Notes: generated by a model from the sequence alone, not told the origin. A DNA stretch of 64,000 nt from JADCRZ01 sp965200945 (GCA_965200945.1 OZ241749.1:992001-1056000), one strand, 5' to 3'. Counted from the stretch's first letter, positions 33,071 through 42,922 are shown. Numbers and translations: made by a program.

Positions 33071-34157
33071 TTATCCTTCTTTCTCCGACATCAGGTACGC
33101 CTTGATAAAACCATCGAGTTCGCCGTCCATCACGGGCTGTACGTTACCGGTCTCGAAATTGGTGCGGTGGTCCTTGATCATTTTGTAGGGATGGAACACA
33201 TAGCTCCTGATCTGGCTTCCCCACTCGATCTTCTGTTTGCTGCTGTTGGCTGCATTCTTAAGTGCTTCCCTTTTCCGGATCTCCTCCTCGTACAGTTTGC
33301 TTTTCAGCATTTTAAGTGCTTTCTCCCTGTTTTCACCCTGCGTGCGCGACTGCTGACATTCTATTATAATGCCAGAAGGAATGTGTTTGAGTCGCACAGC
33401 CGTTTCTACCTTGTTCACGTTTTGGCCGCCGGCCCCGCCGCTGCGGAAAAATGCCCATTCGAGGTCGGAAGGATTCACTTCTATCTCGATGGAATCGTCG
33501 ACGAGCGGATACACAAAGACGGATGCAAAAGAAGTATGCCTGCGTGCATTGCTGTCGAACGGCGAGATCCTCACCAGCCGGTGTACCCCGCTCTCTGCTT
33601 TCAGAAAACCGTATCCGAAATCGCCGTCGAATTGCAGGGTGGCACTTTTGATGCCGGCACCCTCCCCTTCCTGCAGGTCGAGCTCGGTAACAGACCAGCC
33701 CTGTTTTTCACCGTACATGCGGTACATGCGCAGCAGCATCTCTGCCCAATCCTGGCTTTCCGTTCCGCCGGCGCCGCTGTTGATCTCTAGCACCGCCGGC
33801 ATCTCGTCTTCCGGCTGGTTGAGCGTGCTTTTGAACTCGGCTTCTTCAATATCGCCCTGGGCCTGGTTGAACGCTTCCCTTACTTCGGCTTCTTCTCCTT
33901 CACCTTCTTTCCAGAATTCGAACAACACTGCAAAGTCCTCCACCTCACCTTCTACCTTTTCATATAATTTGACCCAGTATTCGTTGATCTTGATTTCTTT
34001 CAGAATGGTAGTCGCACGTTCCGGGTCATTCCAGAAGCCGGGTGAGAGTGTCAGTTGCTTGTCCTGCCCGATTTTGTCCTGTCTGTTAGGGACGTCAAAG
34101 AAACCTCCTTAGGACGGTGACCCTGTCCCTCATTTGTTTGATTTGCTCTTGTGTCAT
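33071..34157 (-). CDS. prfB: Peptide chain release factor 2 with programmed +1 frameshift
   Basis: Ends translation at UGA and UAA. The reading frame starts at the ATG at 34157, runs 20 codons to an in-frame UGA (34097-34095) and continues one base further on in the main frame to 33071, giving 361 aa. The shift site reads AGGAGG-TTT-CTT-TGA-C, the conserved autoregulatory signal with an internal Shine-Dalgarno. Low RF2 favours the shift. The main part has the stop-codon-reading SPF (VRISPFDSNARR) and the catalytic GGQ (SGGAGGQNVNKVE). Reading only the main frame would miss the N-terminus. Confidence 0.95.
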
Positions 34158-34307
34158 AGCCGGCGAAGGTATTAAAAAATGATCACTGCTTTCTGAATTT
34201 CCGTACTTTGCAAAAGCACGGTCACACGCGATTTAATGAAGATTTCACATTTCGGAAGCGCGGTTCCCGGTAAGTTTGTACAAAGGCAGGATATAAAACC
34301 AGAAATC

Positions 34308-35138
34308 ATGAAAAACTTTATCGTTCCGGTCGATTTTACCGAATCTTCCATCCAGACCACGCTCATCGCCGCACAGCTCGCCGCCCAGGTACAGGGTGGC
34401 ACACTCACCTTATATAATGTATACGAAGCGATCGCCGCAGGCATCGACGGTACGCCGCTGACCGACGATACGGATGCGCGGCGCAAGATCACCGAACTGG
34501 CTTTCCAGAACCTGAAGACCCGCATCCAGGACCTGCAGCCTTCCGTAGATGTGGAGTATTTTGAAGAAGAAGGCACTTCCCTGGTCAGCAACCTGGAAAA
34601 ATTTGCGCAGCAGCGGTCTGCTGATTTTATCGTGGTCGGCGTATCGGAAGGTACCGGGATGGAGCATTTTCTGCTGGGTACCACTGCCATCGACGTTGCC
34701 AAACGCAATATTTGCCCCGTCATCATCGTACCCCCGAACGCCATATATAAAGGAGTGAAAAGGGTGCTGTTTGCTTCCAACTACAAAGAAGTAACAGCCA
34801 CCACCCCTATCCGGGAGATCCGCTCGTTGCTTTCCCTGTTTGGCTCCGAAGTGCATGTGGTACATATTTATCAGAATCCCGAAGAAGGGAGCCAGGCCGA
34901 ACTCAAGACGGCCACTGTTCAGTTGCGGGAGATGCTGATCGAGTTCAGTCCGCAGTTCCATGTGCTCGATGAAACAGATTTCATCGGAACGATCGGCCGG
35001 CTGGTAGAGGAAAAAGACATCGACCTGATACTTACCGTACCGCACACCCATGGCTTTTTCAGTAACCTTTTCAGCGCAGGACATACCAAAAAACTCGTCT
35101 ACGAAAGCCGGGTTCCTGTTGTAGCCATTCACGACTGA
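34308..35138 (+). CDS. Tandem universal stress protein
   Basis: 276-aa cytoplasmic protein with two USP domains. The first (about 1-145) begins MKNFIVPVDFTESSIQTTLIAAQ and carries ADFIVVGVSEGTGMEHFLLGTTAIDVAKRN, an ATP-binding-type G-2x-G-9x-S/T loop. The second (about 150-276) begins KGVKRVLFASNYKEV and ends KLVYESRVPVVAIHD. This two-domain form is usual in Bacteroidota. It is one of three USP genes in the window. It is divergent from prfB. Confidence 0.93.
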   Translation: MKNFIVPVDFTESSIQTTLIAAQLAAQVQGGTLTLYNVYEAIAAGIDGTPLTDDTDARRKITELAFQNLKTRIQDLQPSVDVEYFEEEGTSLVSNLEKFAQQRSADFIVVGVSEGTGMEHFLLGTTAIDVAKRNICPVIIVPPNAIYKGVKRVLFASNYKEVTATTPIREIRSLLSLFGSEVHVVHIYQNPEEGSQAELKTATVQLREMLIEFSPQFHVLDETDFIGTIGRLVEEKDIDLILTVPHTHGFFSNLFSAGHTKKLVYESRVPVVAIHD

Positions 35139-35610
35139 TTCTTTGCATCTAACAGCCAGGTTCACCCGCTGCGGGGGCAGTAAATTCAAACATGCTGTTT
35201 ACCCGGCTGACAAGCTTGTCCCTGGCCCGACCCTTTGCCTGGACCGATGGTCATTTTGCACCGGAACCAAAAGGCAATCAGACAAGAATCAGTGAAGGAA
35301 AACGGTTCGGGAAAACGATGGCTCCACTAGCTCAATTCAACCGGGTAATTGCTTATAACAGTAAAAACAGCGCCTGTTTTATCTGCTTCCTGCAGTGAAC
35401 GGGGTGCGGTAAAATGCGGATCGTCAGCAGCTTTTCGCCTTCTGGTTCACGGCCTTAGCACTCCATTGCCTATATTAATATTATATAAATTCCAAATAAT
35501 AACTTACCTGTACATAAAAAACAAAACCTTACTTTTATGGCTTCTTGAACAGCATGGATTTTCTGACAGCATAGGGTAGGAAAATAATTAAAGTAAATAT
35601 TCTATAATTG
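35139..35610. other. Intergenic region before pfkA
   Basis: About 470 bp. The left part has balanced composition and contains a small hairpin (AAAACAG/CTGTTTT, 35364-35380) that may end the USP transcript. The right part (35460-35605) is strongly AT-rich and holds TACTTTTA and other promoter-like boxes for pfkA. No convincing gene was found. Confidence 0.5.
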
Positions 35611-36597
35611 ATGAGTGACAACAAGGTGACAAAAATTGGTGTGCTCACGTCTGGGGGGGATGCCCCTGGCATGAATGCCGCCATCAGAGCTGTTGTGCGC
35701 ACCGGACTCTACAATGAATTGGAAATGTTTGGCATCATGCGTGGTTACAGCGGCATGATAGAAAATGATATTCAGAAAATGGAGTCCCGTTCCGTTGCCA
35801 ACATCATCCAGCGCGGGGGAACGGTCTTGAAAACGGCCCGCTGCAAAGATTTTTTTGAACCAGAAGGAAGAAAAAAGGCATATGATAATTTAAAAAGCAG
35901 GGGTATCAACGGACTGGTCGTGATCGGGGGCGATGGCTCATTCAAGGGTGCCCTGAAATTCAGCCAGGAATTCGACATTCCCTGCATAGGTCTGCCCGGA
36001 ACGATCGATAAAGACATCGCCGGCAGCGATTTTACCATTGGTTTCGACACGGCGGTGAACACAGCCGTAGATGCAATAGACAAGATCCGCGATACGGCCG
36101 ATGCGCACGACCGGCTTTTTATCATTGAAGTCATGGGCCGCGATGCAGGGTATATTGCCCTCCACAGCGGACTGGCCACGGGCGCCGAACACATCATCAT
36201 CCCCGAAAGAAAGACCGATATAGAAGACGTGATCGCTTCCTTGCAGGAGAAGGAACGGCGTAAAAAGCTTGTAAATATGATCGTGGTGGCGGAAGGCGGT
36301 GAAACCGGCGGGGCCGAAGGGATCAAGAACATCCTGAATACCAGGCTCCCGACTGCCGACACCCGCATTTGTATCCTCGGCCATATACAACGGGGCGGCT
36401 CTCCGAGCTGTATCGACAGGCTGAACGCAAGCCGGATGGGGTACCACGCGGTGGAAAGCCTGCTGGTAGGCCGCCATAACGTGATGGTAGGGATCGTAAA
36501 CAACCGGATGCATTACACACCCCTCGAAAAAGCGGTGAAAGCAAAACAGCGCATCAGCGATGAGTGGATCAAAATGGTCCGCATCCTCGCCAGCTGA
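35611..36597 (+). CDS. pfkA: ATP-dependent 6-phosphofructokinase
   Basis: Phosphorylates fructose 6-phosphate in glycolysis. 328 aa from the ATG at 35611. VLTSGGDAPGMNAAIRA, the ATP-specific GGDGSFKGA (pyrophosphate enzymes differ here), PGTIDKDIAGSDFTIGFDTA with the catalytic Asp, and the allosteric-type MGRDAGYIAL are all present. It is followed by pyk after 127 bases, so lower glycolysis genes are clustered. Confidence 0.97.
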   Translation: MSDNKVTKIGVLTSGGDAPGMNAAIRAVVRTGLYNELEMFGIMRGYSGMIENDIQKMESRSVANIIQRGGTVLKTARCKDFFEPEGRKKAYDNLKSRGINGLVVIGGDGSFKGALKFSQEFDIPCIGLPGTIDKDIAGSDFTIGFDTAVNTAVDAIDKIRDTADAHDRLFIIEVMGRDAGYIALHSGLATGAEHIIIPERKTDIEDVIASLQEKERRKKLVNMIVVAEGGETGGAEGIKNILNTRLPTADTRICILGHIQRGGSPSCIDRLNASRMGYHAVESLLVGRHNVMVGIVNNRMHYTPLEKAVKAKQRISDEWIKMVRILAS

Positions 36598-36724
36598 CGG
36601 AAAGGGAAAAGCAGCAATTTGTAAACTGTCAAGGACAATTCTATAAATGGAGACTGCCTTTGGTCTCTCCGGGAACGATGCCGGAAAGAAGGAGGGCAGC
36701 AGTAAAAAATGGAAATTTAGGTAT

Positions 36725-38215
36725 ATGGCAAAAGAACTTTCGAAGTACTTACAGCCGGCAACAAAAATGCGGGCCGGGATCGAACACAATTTTCACAGGA
36801 CAAAGATCGTCGCCACCGTAGGCCCGGCCTGCGACACCTATGAAAAGTTGCTCGACCTCGTAAAGGCAGGTGTAAACGTTTTCAGACTGAACTTCTCACA
36901 TGGCGCTCATGAAGACAAGACCAAGATCATCGAGCACATCCGCAACATCAATGATACCGAACCCTACAACATTGCCATCCTGGGCGACCTTCAGGGCCCG
37001 AAACTCCGCGTAGGCGAAATCGAAAACAACGCTCTGCCTGTTGTTCCGGGCGACATCCTCACTTTTACCAACGAAAAGCTCGTCGGTAACAAAGACCGCA
37101 TCTACGTAAGCTACCCCAACCTCCATGCCGACGTCAAGGTAGGTAACAAGATCATGATCGACGACGGCAAGCTGGAAGTAAAGGTCATCAGCATCGAGAA
37201 AAATCACGACGTAAAAGTCGAGGTGACCATGGGAGGTGTGATCTCCTCCAAAAAAGGGATCAACCTGCCCGATACAAAGATCTCCCTTCCTGCCCTCACA
37301 GAAAAAGACCTCATCGACCTTGAATACATCATCGAGCAAAAGCTCGACTGGGTGGCGCTTTCCTTTGTACGCAGCGTAAAAGACCTGGTCATTCTCCGCA
37401 GCAAACTGGTGGAGAAAAAAAGCAAGACTAAGATCATCGCCAAGATCGAGAAACCGGAGGCGCTTACCAATATCAGGGACATTATCATCGAATCAGACGG
37501 CATCATGGTGGCCCGTGGAGACCTGGGTGTGGAACTGCCTGTTGAGCAGGTACCCCTGATCCAGAAACAGCTCATCAAAAAATGCCTGCACCGCGCCAAA
37601 CCGGTGATCGTTGCCACCCAGATGATGGAAAGCATGATCGACAGGAGCAAACCCAACCGGAGTGAAATCACCGATGTGGCCAACGCTGTGCTGGAAGGCG
37701 CCGATGCTGTAATGCTCAGCGCCGAAACCGCAACGGGTCAACACCCTACACTGGTGGTGGAAACCATGCGCAAGATCATCATGGAAGTGGAAAGGACCGA
37801 CTACAACTACAGCCGTGAAGACGAGCTGGTACCCCAGCCGCATTCACCTTCCTTTCTCAGTGATGCCATCTGCTACAATGCCTGCAAGCTGGCACAGGAT
37901 GTAAATGCCGACGTGCTGATCGGGATGACACAAACCGGCTATACGGCTTTCACACTGAGCAGCTATCGTCCCAAATCACCCCTCTATATTTTCTGTAAGG
38001 AAAAGTACCTGATCACACAGCTTAGCCTCAGCTGGGGTGTACGCGCTTTTTATTATGCCGAGGAAGACAGCGTGGATGAAATCGTAAAAGACGAGATAGA
38101 GATCCTGCGGGAAGAAGGCTTTGTGAAATCGGGCGATGTAGTCGTAAATACCGGCTCCATTCCTGTTCAGTATCACCTGCCGACAAATATGCTCAAGATC
38201 ACGAAAGTGGATTGA
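36725..38215 (+). CDS. pyk: Pyruvate kinase
   Basis: Last step of glycolysis, making pyruvate and ATP. 496 aa from the ATG at 36725 (MAKELSKYLQ). A shorter start at 36767 just before RAGIEHNFHRTKIVATVGPA is possible. Core motifs are IVATVGPACD, RLNFSHGAHED, KIEKPEALTN and MVARGDLGVELP with the metal-binding residues. A C-terminal regulatory domain ends with VVVNTGSIPVQYHLPTNML. It is probably co-transcribed with pfkA; a good terminator follows. Confidence 0.95.
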   Translation: MAKELSKYLQPATKMRAGIEHNFHRTKIVATVGPACDTYEKLLDLVKAGVNVFRLNFSHGAHEDKTKIIEHIRNINDTEPYNIAILGDLQGPKLRVGEIENNALPVVPGDILTFTNEKLVGNKDRIYVSYPNLHADVKVGNKIMIDDGKLEVKVISIEKNHDVKVEVTMGGVISSKKGINLPDTKISLPALTEKDLIDLEYIIEQKLDWVALSFVRSVKDLVILRSKLVEKKSKTKIIAKIEKPEALTNIRDIIIESDGIMVARGDLGVELPVEQVPLIQKQLIKKCLHRAKPVIVATQMMESMIDRSKPNRSEITDVANAVLEGADAVMLSAETATGQHPTLVVETMRKIIMEVERTDYNYSREDELVPQPHSPSFLSDAICYNACKLAQDVNADVLIGMTQTGYTAFTLSSYRPKSPLYIFCKEKYLITQLSLSWGVRAFYYAEEDSVDEIVKDEIEILREEGFVKSGDVVVNTGSIPVQYHLPTNMLKITKVD

Positions 38216-38233
38216 TGTACCGGAATAGATTTT

Positions 38234-38273
38234 AACAAAGCCCTGTTAGTAAAATCTGACGGGGCTTTGTTCG
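38234..38273 (+). terminator. Terminator of pyk
   Basis: Ten-bp stem AACAAAGCCC / GGGCTTTGTT with an 18-nt loop that can pair further inside. It begins 19 bases after the pyk stop. Confidence 0.7.
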
Positions 38274-38569
38274 TTCAACAACTATCCCCAGGTTCGTCCT
38301 TCTCCCCATCTTGCCATCCTTCAGCTGGCGCAAATACGACGTGCACCTCAACGCCTCTTCCTGCGCGGGCCCGGGGATCCGAACGGAGAATGTATGGCAG
38401 CTATGTTAAAGAGATTTCTTGAGATGATCCATCTCCGGGCCCTGTTGTGATCCTCGCACAGGCGCAGCAAACCGTGTCGGTGCAAATACAGAGATTGCAC
38501 TTTTGCAAGAATGAGTGAAGACAATAGTTTGTGCAATGACAGACTTAAACCGGGTAGACTTAGAAAAGG
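38274..38569. other. Intergenic gap after pyk
   Basis: About 300 bp with short open frames on both strands, none with family resemblance. A -7-like CACTTTTG precedes an ATG at 38511 whose frame then runs antisense into the FecR-like gene, so it is probably chance. Confidence 0.4.
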
Positions 38570-39118
38570 TTACTGCCCCTCCTTCCATGCTATGATCTTT
38601 TCATCGCTCTCCTTGTGCGTAACGAATTGCTGGTGCGTGTACTCGACGAGGTCTCCGGGTTCGAAAGGGATCTTTTTGGGTTTGGAATCGTGCGACAGGA
38701 TGAAGGCCTCCCCTTCCTGGAGCCAGGCCCGCATGGTGTTATTGCGGTTGTAGATGTTGAATTTCGCACCGAAGGCCACCACATCGAAATGCGCCGTATG
38801 GATGGTGACCCCGTTGGTATCGGCGGTTTGAACGGTCGTGAAATAACCTTCGCCTTCCACCCACGCTTCCCGGTTCTCGTCTTTTGTCCATTCATCGCTG
38901 AGCGTCAGTTTGGATTGCCGGTTCAGCACCACCTTTGAGCCGTCTGGCAGGGTTTCCCGGCCAATTCCGGCATGCGTTTTCATGGCGGTTACCGGTTTAA
39001 AATAGCGGAGCGATTCAAAAACTGAGACAGCAAGCAAGAGTGCCGCTACAATGATCACCATCAGCCAGCCCTGCCGGCTGGCCGGCTTTTTTTCTATTTC
39101 CGGTTTGTCCTGATTCAA
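38570..39118 (-). CDS. Minimal, orphan FecR-domain protein
   Basis: 182 aa. A short cytoplasmic N-terminus of about 17 residues is followed by a membrane helix (WLMVIIVAALLLAVSVF, about 18-34). A FecR-type periplasmic domain then has RETLPDGSKVVLNRQSKLT, REAWVEGEGYF, HFDVVAFGAKFNIYN and MRAWLQEGEAFIL. Classical FecR anti-sigma factors have an N-terminal sigma-binding domain of about 80 residues and, in Bacteroidota, a C-terminal DUF4974 domain. Both are absent here. No sigma factor or TonB receptor is adjacent. It may be a remnant or a specialised sensor. Confidence 0.8.
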   Translation of the reverse strand: MNQDKPEIEKKPASRQGWLMVIIVAALLLAVSVFESLRYFKPVTAMKTHAGIGRETLPDGSKVVLNRQSKLTLSDEWTKDENREAWVEGEGYFTTVQTADTNGVTIHTAHFDVVAFGAKFNIYNRNNTMRAWLQEGEAFILSHDSKPKKIPFEPGDLVEYTHQQFVTHKESDEKIIAWKEGQ

Positions 39119-39294
39119 TTGAATGTTGTTTTTCAGCTTTGTAGAACTGTTCTTGCTTTCTTAAACGGACTGCCCAGCCGGATGTTGTGCAGATAAAAGT
39201 GATCACATCCAACCCGGCAGCACACCTTTGCTGCTGTCTACAAAGCCCGAATATCTGAAATTCAATTGAAATTACCGGAACCGGTCTTGGCCGA

Positions 39295-39675
39295 TCATGG
39301 TTTTTCGTTGCCTGGCTTCAGGTTTACCAGGTAAGAATTCATCGCGCTGATCAGATCACCATTGAAATGGTAGATATCGCAAAAGGCCCACTCTCCTTTC
39401 TGCCCGTCTTTTTCAGTCATCGACATGGTACCGGTACTGGCTACCTTGTCACCTTCCACTATCGTAAGCTCAAGCCGTATATCTGCCTCTGCAGTACCCG
39501 CCGGGTCAGACATGTCATGGAAGAACTGCCGGATGGCCTCTTTTCCTTCGGCCACGAACCCGCCGAGCATCGTCCACCGGATACTGTCAGCACAGTAAGC
39601 CAAAAAAATACCGGGGTTGTTTTTCCGGAATCCGTCGTTTACGATCTGCACGATCTCTTGTTTCGAACAGGCCAT
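39295..39675 (-). CDS. NTF2/SnoaL-like protein
   Basis: 126 aa, small cone-shaped alpha+beta fold typical of SnoaL-like proteins: VQIVNDGFRKNNPGIFLAYC, then WTMLGGFVAEGKEAIRQFF, and a C-terminal WAFCDIYHFNGDLISAMNSY. These proteins include isomerases and ligand-binding proteins; the function here cannot be told. No signal peptide. It stands alone between the FecR-like and lipoprotein genes. Confidence 0.8.
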   Translation of the reverse strand: MACSKQEIVQIVNDGFRKNNPGIFLAYCADSIRWTMLGGFVAEGKEAIRQFFHDMSDPAGTAEADIRLELTIVEGDKVASTGTMSMTEKDGQKGEWAFCDIYHFNGDLISAMNSYLVNLKPGNEKP

Positions 39676-39776
39676 AACAAAGGTTTTAGTTTCCTAAAAG
39701 ATAACCTTTGCAATAGCCGGTGAAGAGGGCTGAACACGTCGAAATCGGGGTGAAATGCGGCTTCAAAGAAGCGCTG

Positions 39777-40418
39777 TCAGGACTGTAGCGGCAGGTAGAT
39801 ATCGGTCAGCTTCCGGTTCTTTTGGTGCACGATGATGGCCACACAGACTCCCGACTGATCAAACTCAAAGCTGATACCGCCCTTCACATCGTCATAAAAT
39901 CTTTTGGCAGAAGAAGTCGGACTCTGGTCCGCAACTTCAATAAGCTGGGGCATCTTTGCTATGATCTCTTCCAGCCGGAGCCCGGTATGCAGGCTGTCTG
40001 CCGTATGAAAAAAATCGGAGGTGATACGGATCTCCCTGACCCGGCTTACTTCCCTGCCGACACCCATGTTACGTGCGGTGTAAATAGCCGTCTCGTGCGC
40101 TGAATGGGTTTCGTGGTTGGCCGTCCATACCAGCCACGCTTTGCCCATGGCGGCATCGCTGCGGTCGGGCTTGCCGAGCCGCGCAACCACACTGTCTGCA
40201 TCTTGTTCCAACTGGATAAGACCGATCTGTTTGCCGGGTATGATCGCAATGGTCTCCTGCATATAGGAAGGTGGCGGTGGGGATGGACGACGGCCCGTGT
40301 CCATCATCGCAGGCTTCGTCGTGTCGTGCCGTTCAGAGGCCGTGTTAGCAGACTTTCCGTTGCCGGAGCAGGAATATACAACAAGGAAGCATACGGAAAT
40401 GATCCAATGAAATTTCAT
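39777..40418 (-). CDS. Lipoprotein of unknown function
   Basis: 213 aa from the ATG at 40418. MKFHWIISVCFLVVYSC is a lipoprotein signal (VYSC), then a Ser/Thr/Pro-rich linker with SPPPPSY. The folded part has GKQIGLIQLEQDADSVVARLGKP and, later, LHTGLRLEEIIAKMPQL and GGISFEFDQSGVCVAIIVH. This repeated 'G-I-x-L ... D-x-V...LGKP' pattern resembles small lipoprotein domains of the SmpA/BamE-like type, but I would not assign it. It is probably an envelope protein. Confidence 0.65.
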   Translation of the reverse strand: MKFHWIISVCFLVVYSCSGNGKSANTASERHDTTKPAMMDTGRRPSPPPPSYMQETIAIIPGKQIGLIQLEQDADSVVARLGKPDRSDAAMGKAWLVWTANHETHSAHETAIYTARNMGVGREVSRVREIRITSDFFHTADSLHTGLRLEEIIAKMPQLIEVADQSPTSSAKRFYDDVKGGISFEFDQSGVCVAIIVHQKNRKLTDIYLPLQS

Positions 40419-40437
40419 GATTGAAAAAGAGCAAGCA

Positions 40438-41832
40438 TCATACCGCTTTGCGGCTCTCTGCACCTTCGGCAATTTCCTCCGCCTCACTTACATCACGTAT
40501 AAAATTGCTGTACCAGTGCCCCGAAGATTTGATGATCCGTTGCTGTGTGGCAAAGTCGACATAGACCAGTCCAAAGCGGGGATGATAGCCTTCCGCCCAT
40601 TCAAAATTGTCTGTGAAGCTCCACACAAAATACCCCTTCACCGGCACCCCTTCCTTTTTTGCTTTCAGCACCTGGCCAAGGTATTGTTGAAGATACTCAG
40701 TCCGCTGTTCGTCGTTCACGGTGCCATTCTCCACGCTATCCGGAAAAGCGGCTCCGTTCTCGGTAACGATAAGCTCTTTCACGCCATCATACGCGGCCCA
40801 TTTTTTCAGCATGTAGTAAACAGACTCCGGATACACTTCCCAGTTCATCAGCGTGCGCGGTACATGACGTTCGCTGGCTTTCATGATCCGGGCATGCATG
40901 TAAGGTGTAAGGTAGGAATGCGAAACGACCTCCCTCGTATAGTTCTGGATACCGATGAAATCCATCTCGCAGGGCAGCCGCTGCTCGTCTCCATCTTTCA
41001 CGAACTGCTCGAGCCGCTGCAACAGTCCAAGGTCTTTTACCGGATAACCCAATCCCAACAGCGGTTCTATAAATGTGCGGTTGAGCAGGGCGTCTACCTT
41101 TCGCGCCGCTGCTATGTCCCGTGCATGGAGCTTGCGCCAGGGTTCGATATGCGAGCAGGAAAATGTGGTGCCGATGCGGAGATCGCTTCTAACGGAACGG
41201 GCCACCCGCGCACCCTCCGACTGGCAGAGCGCCGCATGATGCGCGGCCGCAAGGAAATTCGACAAACCCTTTTTGCCGGGTGCATGGATGCCAAGAAAGT
41301 ACCCCGCGCCGGTAAATACCATCGGCTCGTTCAATACCATCCAGTTCCTGACGCGGTCACCAAAAGTTTTCACGCAAAAAGCAGTGTAATCGCTGAACCA
41401 GCCCAGCACATCGCGGTTGGTCCAGCCGCCTTTTTTCTCCAGTTCAACGGGTAGATCCCAGTGATAGAGTGTGATCCACGGCTCTATATTCAGTTCGAGG
41501 CAGAAGTCGATCATCCGGTTGTAAAAATGGACGCCGGCTTTGTTCACCGGGCCGGTGCCCTGTGGAAAAAGACGGCTCCACGACATCGAAAAGCGGTAGT
41601 TGCCGATGTTCATCAGGCTCATCAGCGTGAGGTCCTGCGTATAGCGATGGTAAAAATCGCAGCTTGTGTTCGCGTTCTGGTTCAGATAGATCTTTCCTTT
41701 GCGGGCGGTGAACTGGTCCCAGATGGAAGGGCCTTTGCCCGCCGTATTGTGTGCGCCTTCGATCTGGTAGGCGGCGGTAGACACTCCCCAGGAAAACGTG
41801 GGCCCGAAGTCTGTGCTGGATAGGATATTCAT
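40438..41832 (-). CDS. GH1 family beta-glucosidase
   Basis: 464 aa, full-length for glycoside hydrolase family 1. FSWGVSTAAYQIEGA is the conserved start. The acid/base glutamate is in NWMVLNEPMVFTGAGY and the nucleophile glutamate in ELIVTENGAAFPD. FTDNFEWAEGYHPRFGLVYVDF is the usual C-terminal motif. It is cytoplasmic, with no signal peptide. Likely substrates are beta-linked glucosides or related sugars. Only one base separates it from the glycosyltransferase gene upstream, so they may be co-transcribed. Confidence 0.95.
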   Translation of the reverse strand: MNILSSTDFGPTFSWGVSTAAYQIEGAHNTAGKGPSIWDQFTARKGKIYLNQNANTSCDFYHRYTQDLTLMSLMNIGNYRFSMSWSRLFPQGTGPVNKAGVHFYNRMIDFCLELNIEPWITLYHWDLPVELEKKGGWTNRDVLGWFSDYTAFCVKTFGDRVRNWMVLNEPMVFTGAGYFLGIHAPGKKGLSNFLAAAHHAALCQSEGARVARSVRSDLRIGTTFSCSHIEPWRKLHARDIAAARKVDALLNRTFIEPLLGLGYPVKDLGLLQRLEQFVKDGDEQRLPCEMDFIGIQNYTREVVSHSYLTPYMHARIMKASERHVPRTLMNWEVYPESVYYMLKKWAAYDGVKELIVTENGAAFPDSVENGTVNDEQRTEYLQQYLGQVLKAKKEGVPVKGYFVWSFTDNFEWAEGYHPRFGLVYVDFATQQRIIKSSGHWYSNFIRDVSEAEEIAEGAESRKAV

Positions 41833-41833
41833 A

Positions 41834-42922
41834 TTAACCGGCTACATAAGCCATGATCTTTTTAAAGCTTGCTTTTTTGAGATCTTTTAAAGTATATTCT
41901 TTGTTTTCAATTGGTTTCTGCAGCTGTGCATTACCGGCAGGGTGCTTCCCGATCAGCTCTTCCAGGATCTGTGCGGTGATATCCGGGAAATCTACGGTGA
42001 GCTGCACGCCCGAACGGATCCATTCATCGATCTTTTCGCAATGCTTTTTCTTGAAGCTCTTTAAGACCGGAATGCCCATCTGGTGCAGCGCAGCGGCATT
42101 GCAGTGCTGTTCAAACTGCCCTTTCATCGGGATCACGATCAGCTTTTTGCCCAGGAACATGGCTTCCGCCGGCGTTTCGAAACCCGCCCCGCAGATAACA
42201 CCTGCCGCCCCGGCCATGCTGTACAGAAAAGCCTCGTTGTTGACCGGAGTGATCGCGATGTCACCGTCCGTCCACGCCTTTTTCGTGTGTTTGGAAAATA
42301 CCTGCCAGGGCACGCGGCTGCACTGTTTCAGTACTTTGATGATGCGTTCATCATCGTACGCGGGCAAATAGATGGTATAATGCCCTTTGTTTTCTGCATG
42401 TAATTCCCTCACCTGCCGCCGGATCACCGGCGTGTAAATATGTTCGTCGTATTCACGGAAATGGAAACCGTAATACTCGGTAGCAGGGGCGTAGTATTTA
42501 AGGATGGCCTTGCCCACCGGATCGATCCTTTTGGGCATGGGCGCATGTTTGCTGAGTATGGCCGACTGGTGGCTGAGTGAAATACAGGGTTTGTTGCGCA
42601 CATAACAGGCCCATGAAGATACCGGCTCAAAATCGCTGATCACAAGATCGTACTTTTCCACCTGCAAGCTGTCGATCTCCTTGAGCAGCCGGCGCAGGTT
42701 GCTCTTCCGGTAGGTGGCTGCGAGGTCTACGCCCCCTTTTTTCCCAAAGATGAAACTGAGCCCTTTGAAACGGTATGCCACCGGATACGGAAGATCGATG
42801 TCTCCCTGGGTGCCGCTGATCAGGATGTCGAGGTTTCCCATGCGGTGCAGGAGCGGCACAATGTCTCTTGCCCGGCTGAGATGGCCGTTTCCCGTGCCTT
42901 GTATCGCATACAATATATTCAT
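41834..42922 (-). CDS. Glycosyltransferase, MurG/GT28-like fold
   Basis: 362 aa from the ATG at 42922 (MNILYAIQGTGNGHLSRARDI), with the glycine-rich loop and GHLSRA motif of GT-B enzymes. The C-terminal half has GVICGAGFETPAEAMFLGKKLIVIPMKGQFEQHCNAAAL, the UDP-sugar binding region. It overlaps the upstream phosphoesterase gene by four bases (ATGA), implying tight coupling. The acceptor is unknown; a glycolipid is plausible. The start was chosen at the overlap; upstream codons are inside the partner gene. Confidence 0.88.
   Translation of the reverse strand: MNILYAIQGTGNGHLSRARDIVPLLHRMGNLDILISGTQGDIDLPYPVAYRFKGLSFIFGKKGGVDLAATYRKSNLRRLLKEIDSLQVEKYDLVISDFEPVSSWACYVRNKPCISLSHQSAILSKHAPMPKRIDPVGKAILKYYAPATEYYGFHFREYDEHIYTPVIRRQVRELHAENKGHYTIYLPAYDDERIIKVLKQCSRVPWQVFSKHTKKAWTDGDIAITPVNNEAFLYSMAGAAGVICGAGFETPAEAMFLGKKLIVIPMKGQFEQHCNAAALHQMGIPVLKSFKKKHCEKIDEWIRSGVQLTVDFPDITAQILEELIGKHPAGNAQLQKPIENKEYTLKDLKKASFKKIMAYVAG

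Noticed and set aside
35192..35398. 68-aa + strand frame in the gap before pfkA
   Set aside because: No family resemblance, no promoter and unremarkable composition.
38511..38753. 80-aa + strand frame starting MSEDNSL with a -7-like box before it
   Set aside because: The frame runs antisense through the FecR-like gene and becomes Ser/Arg-rich nonsense; the promoter box is imperfect.
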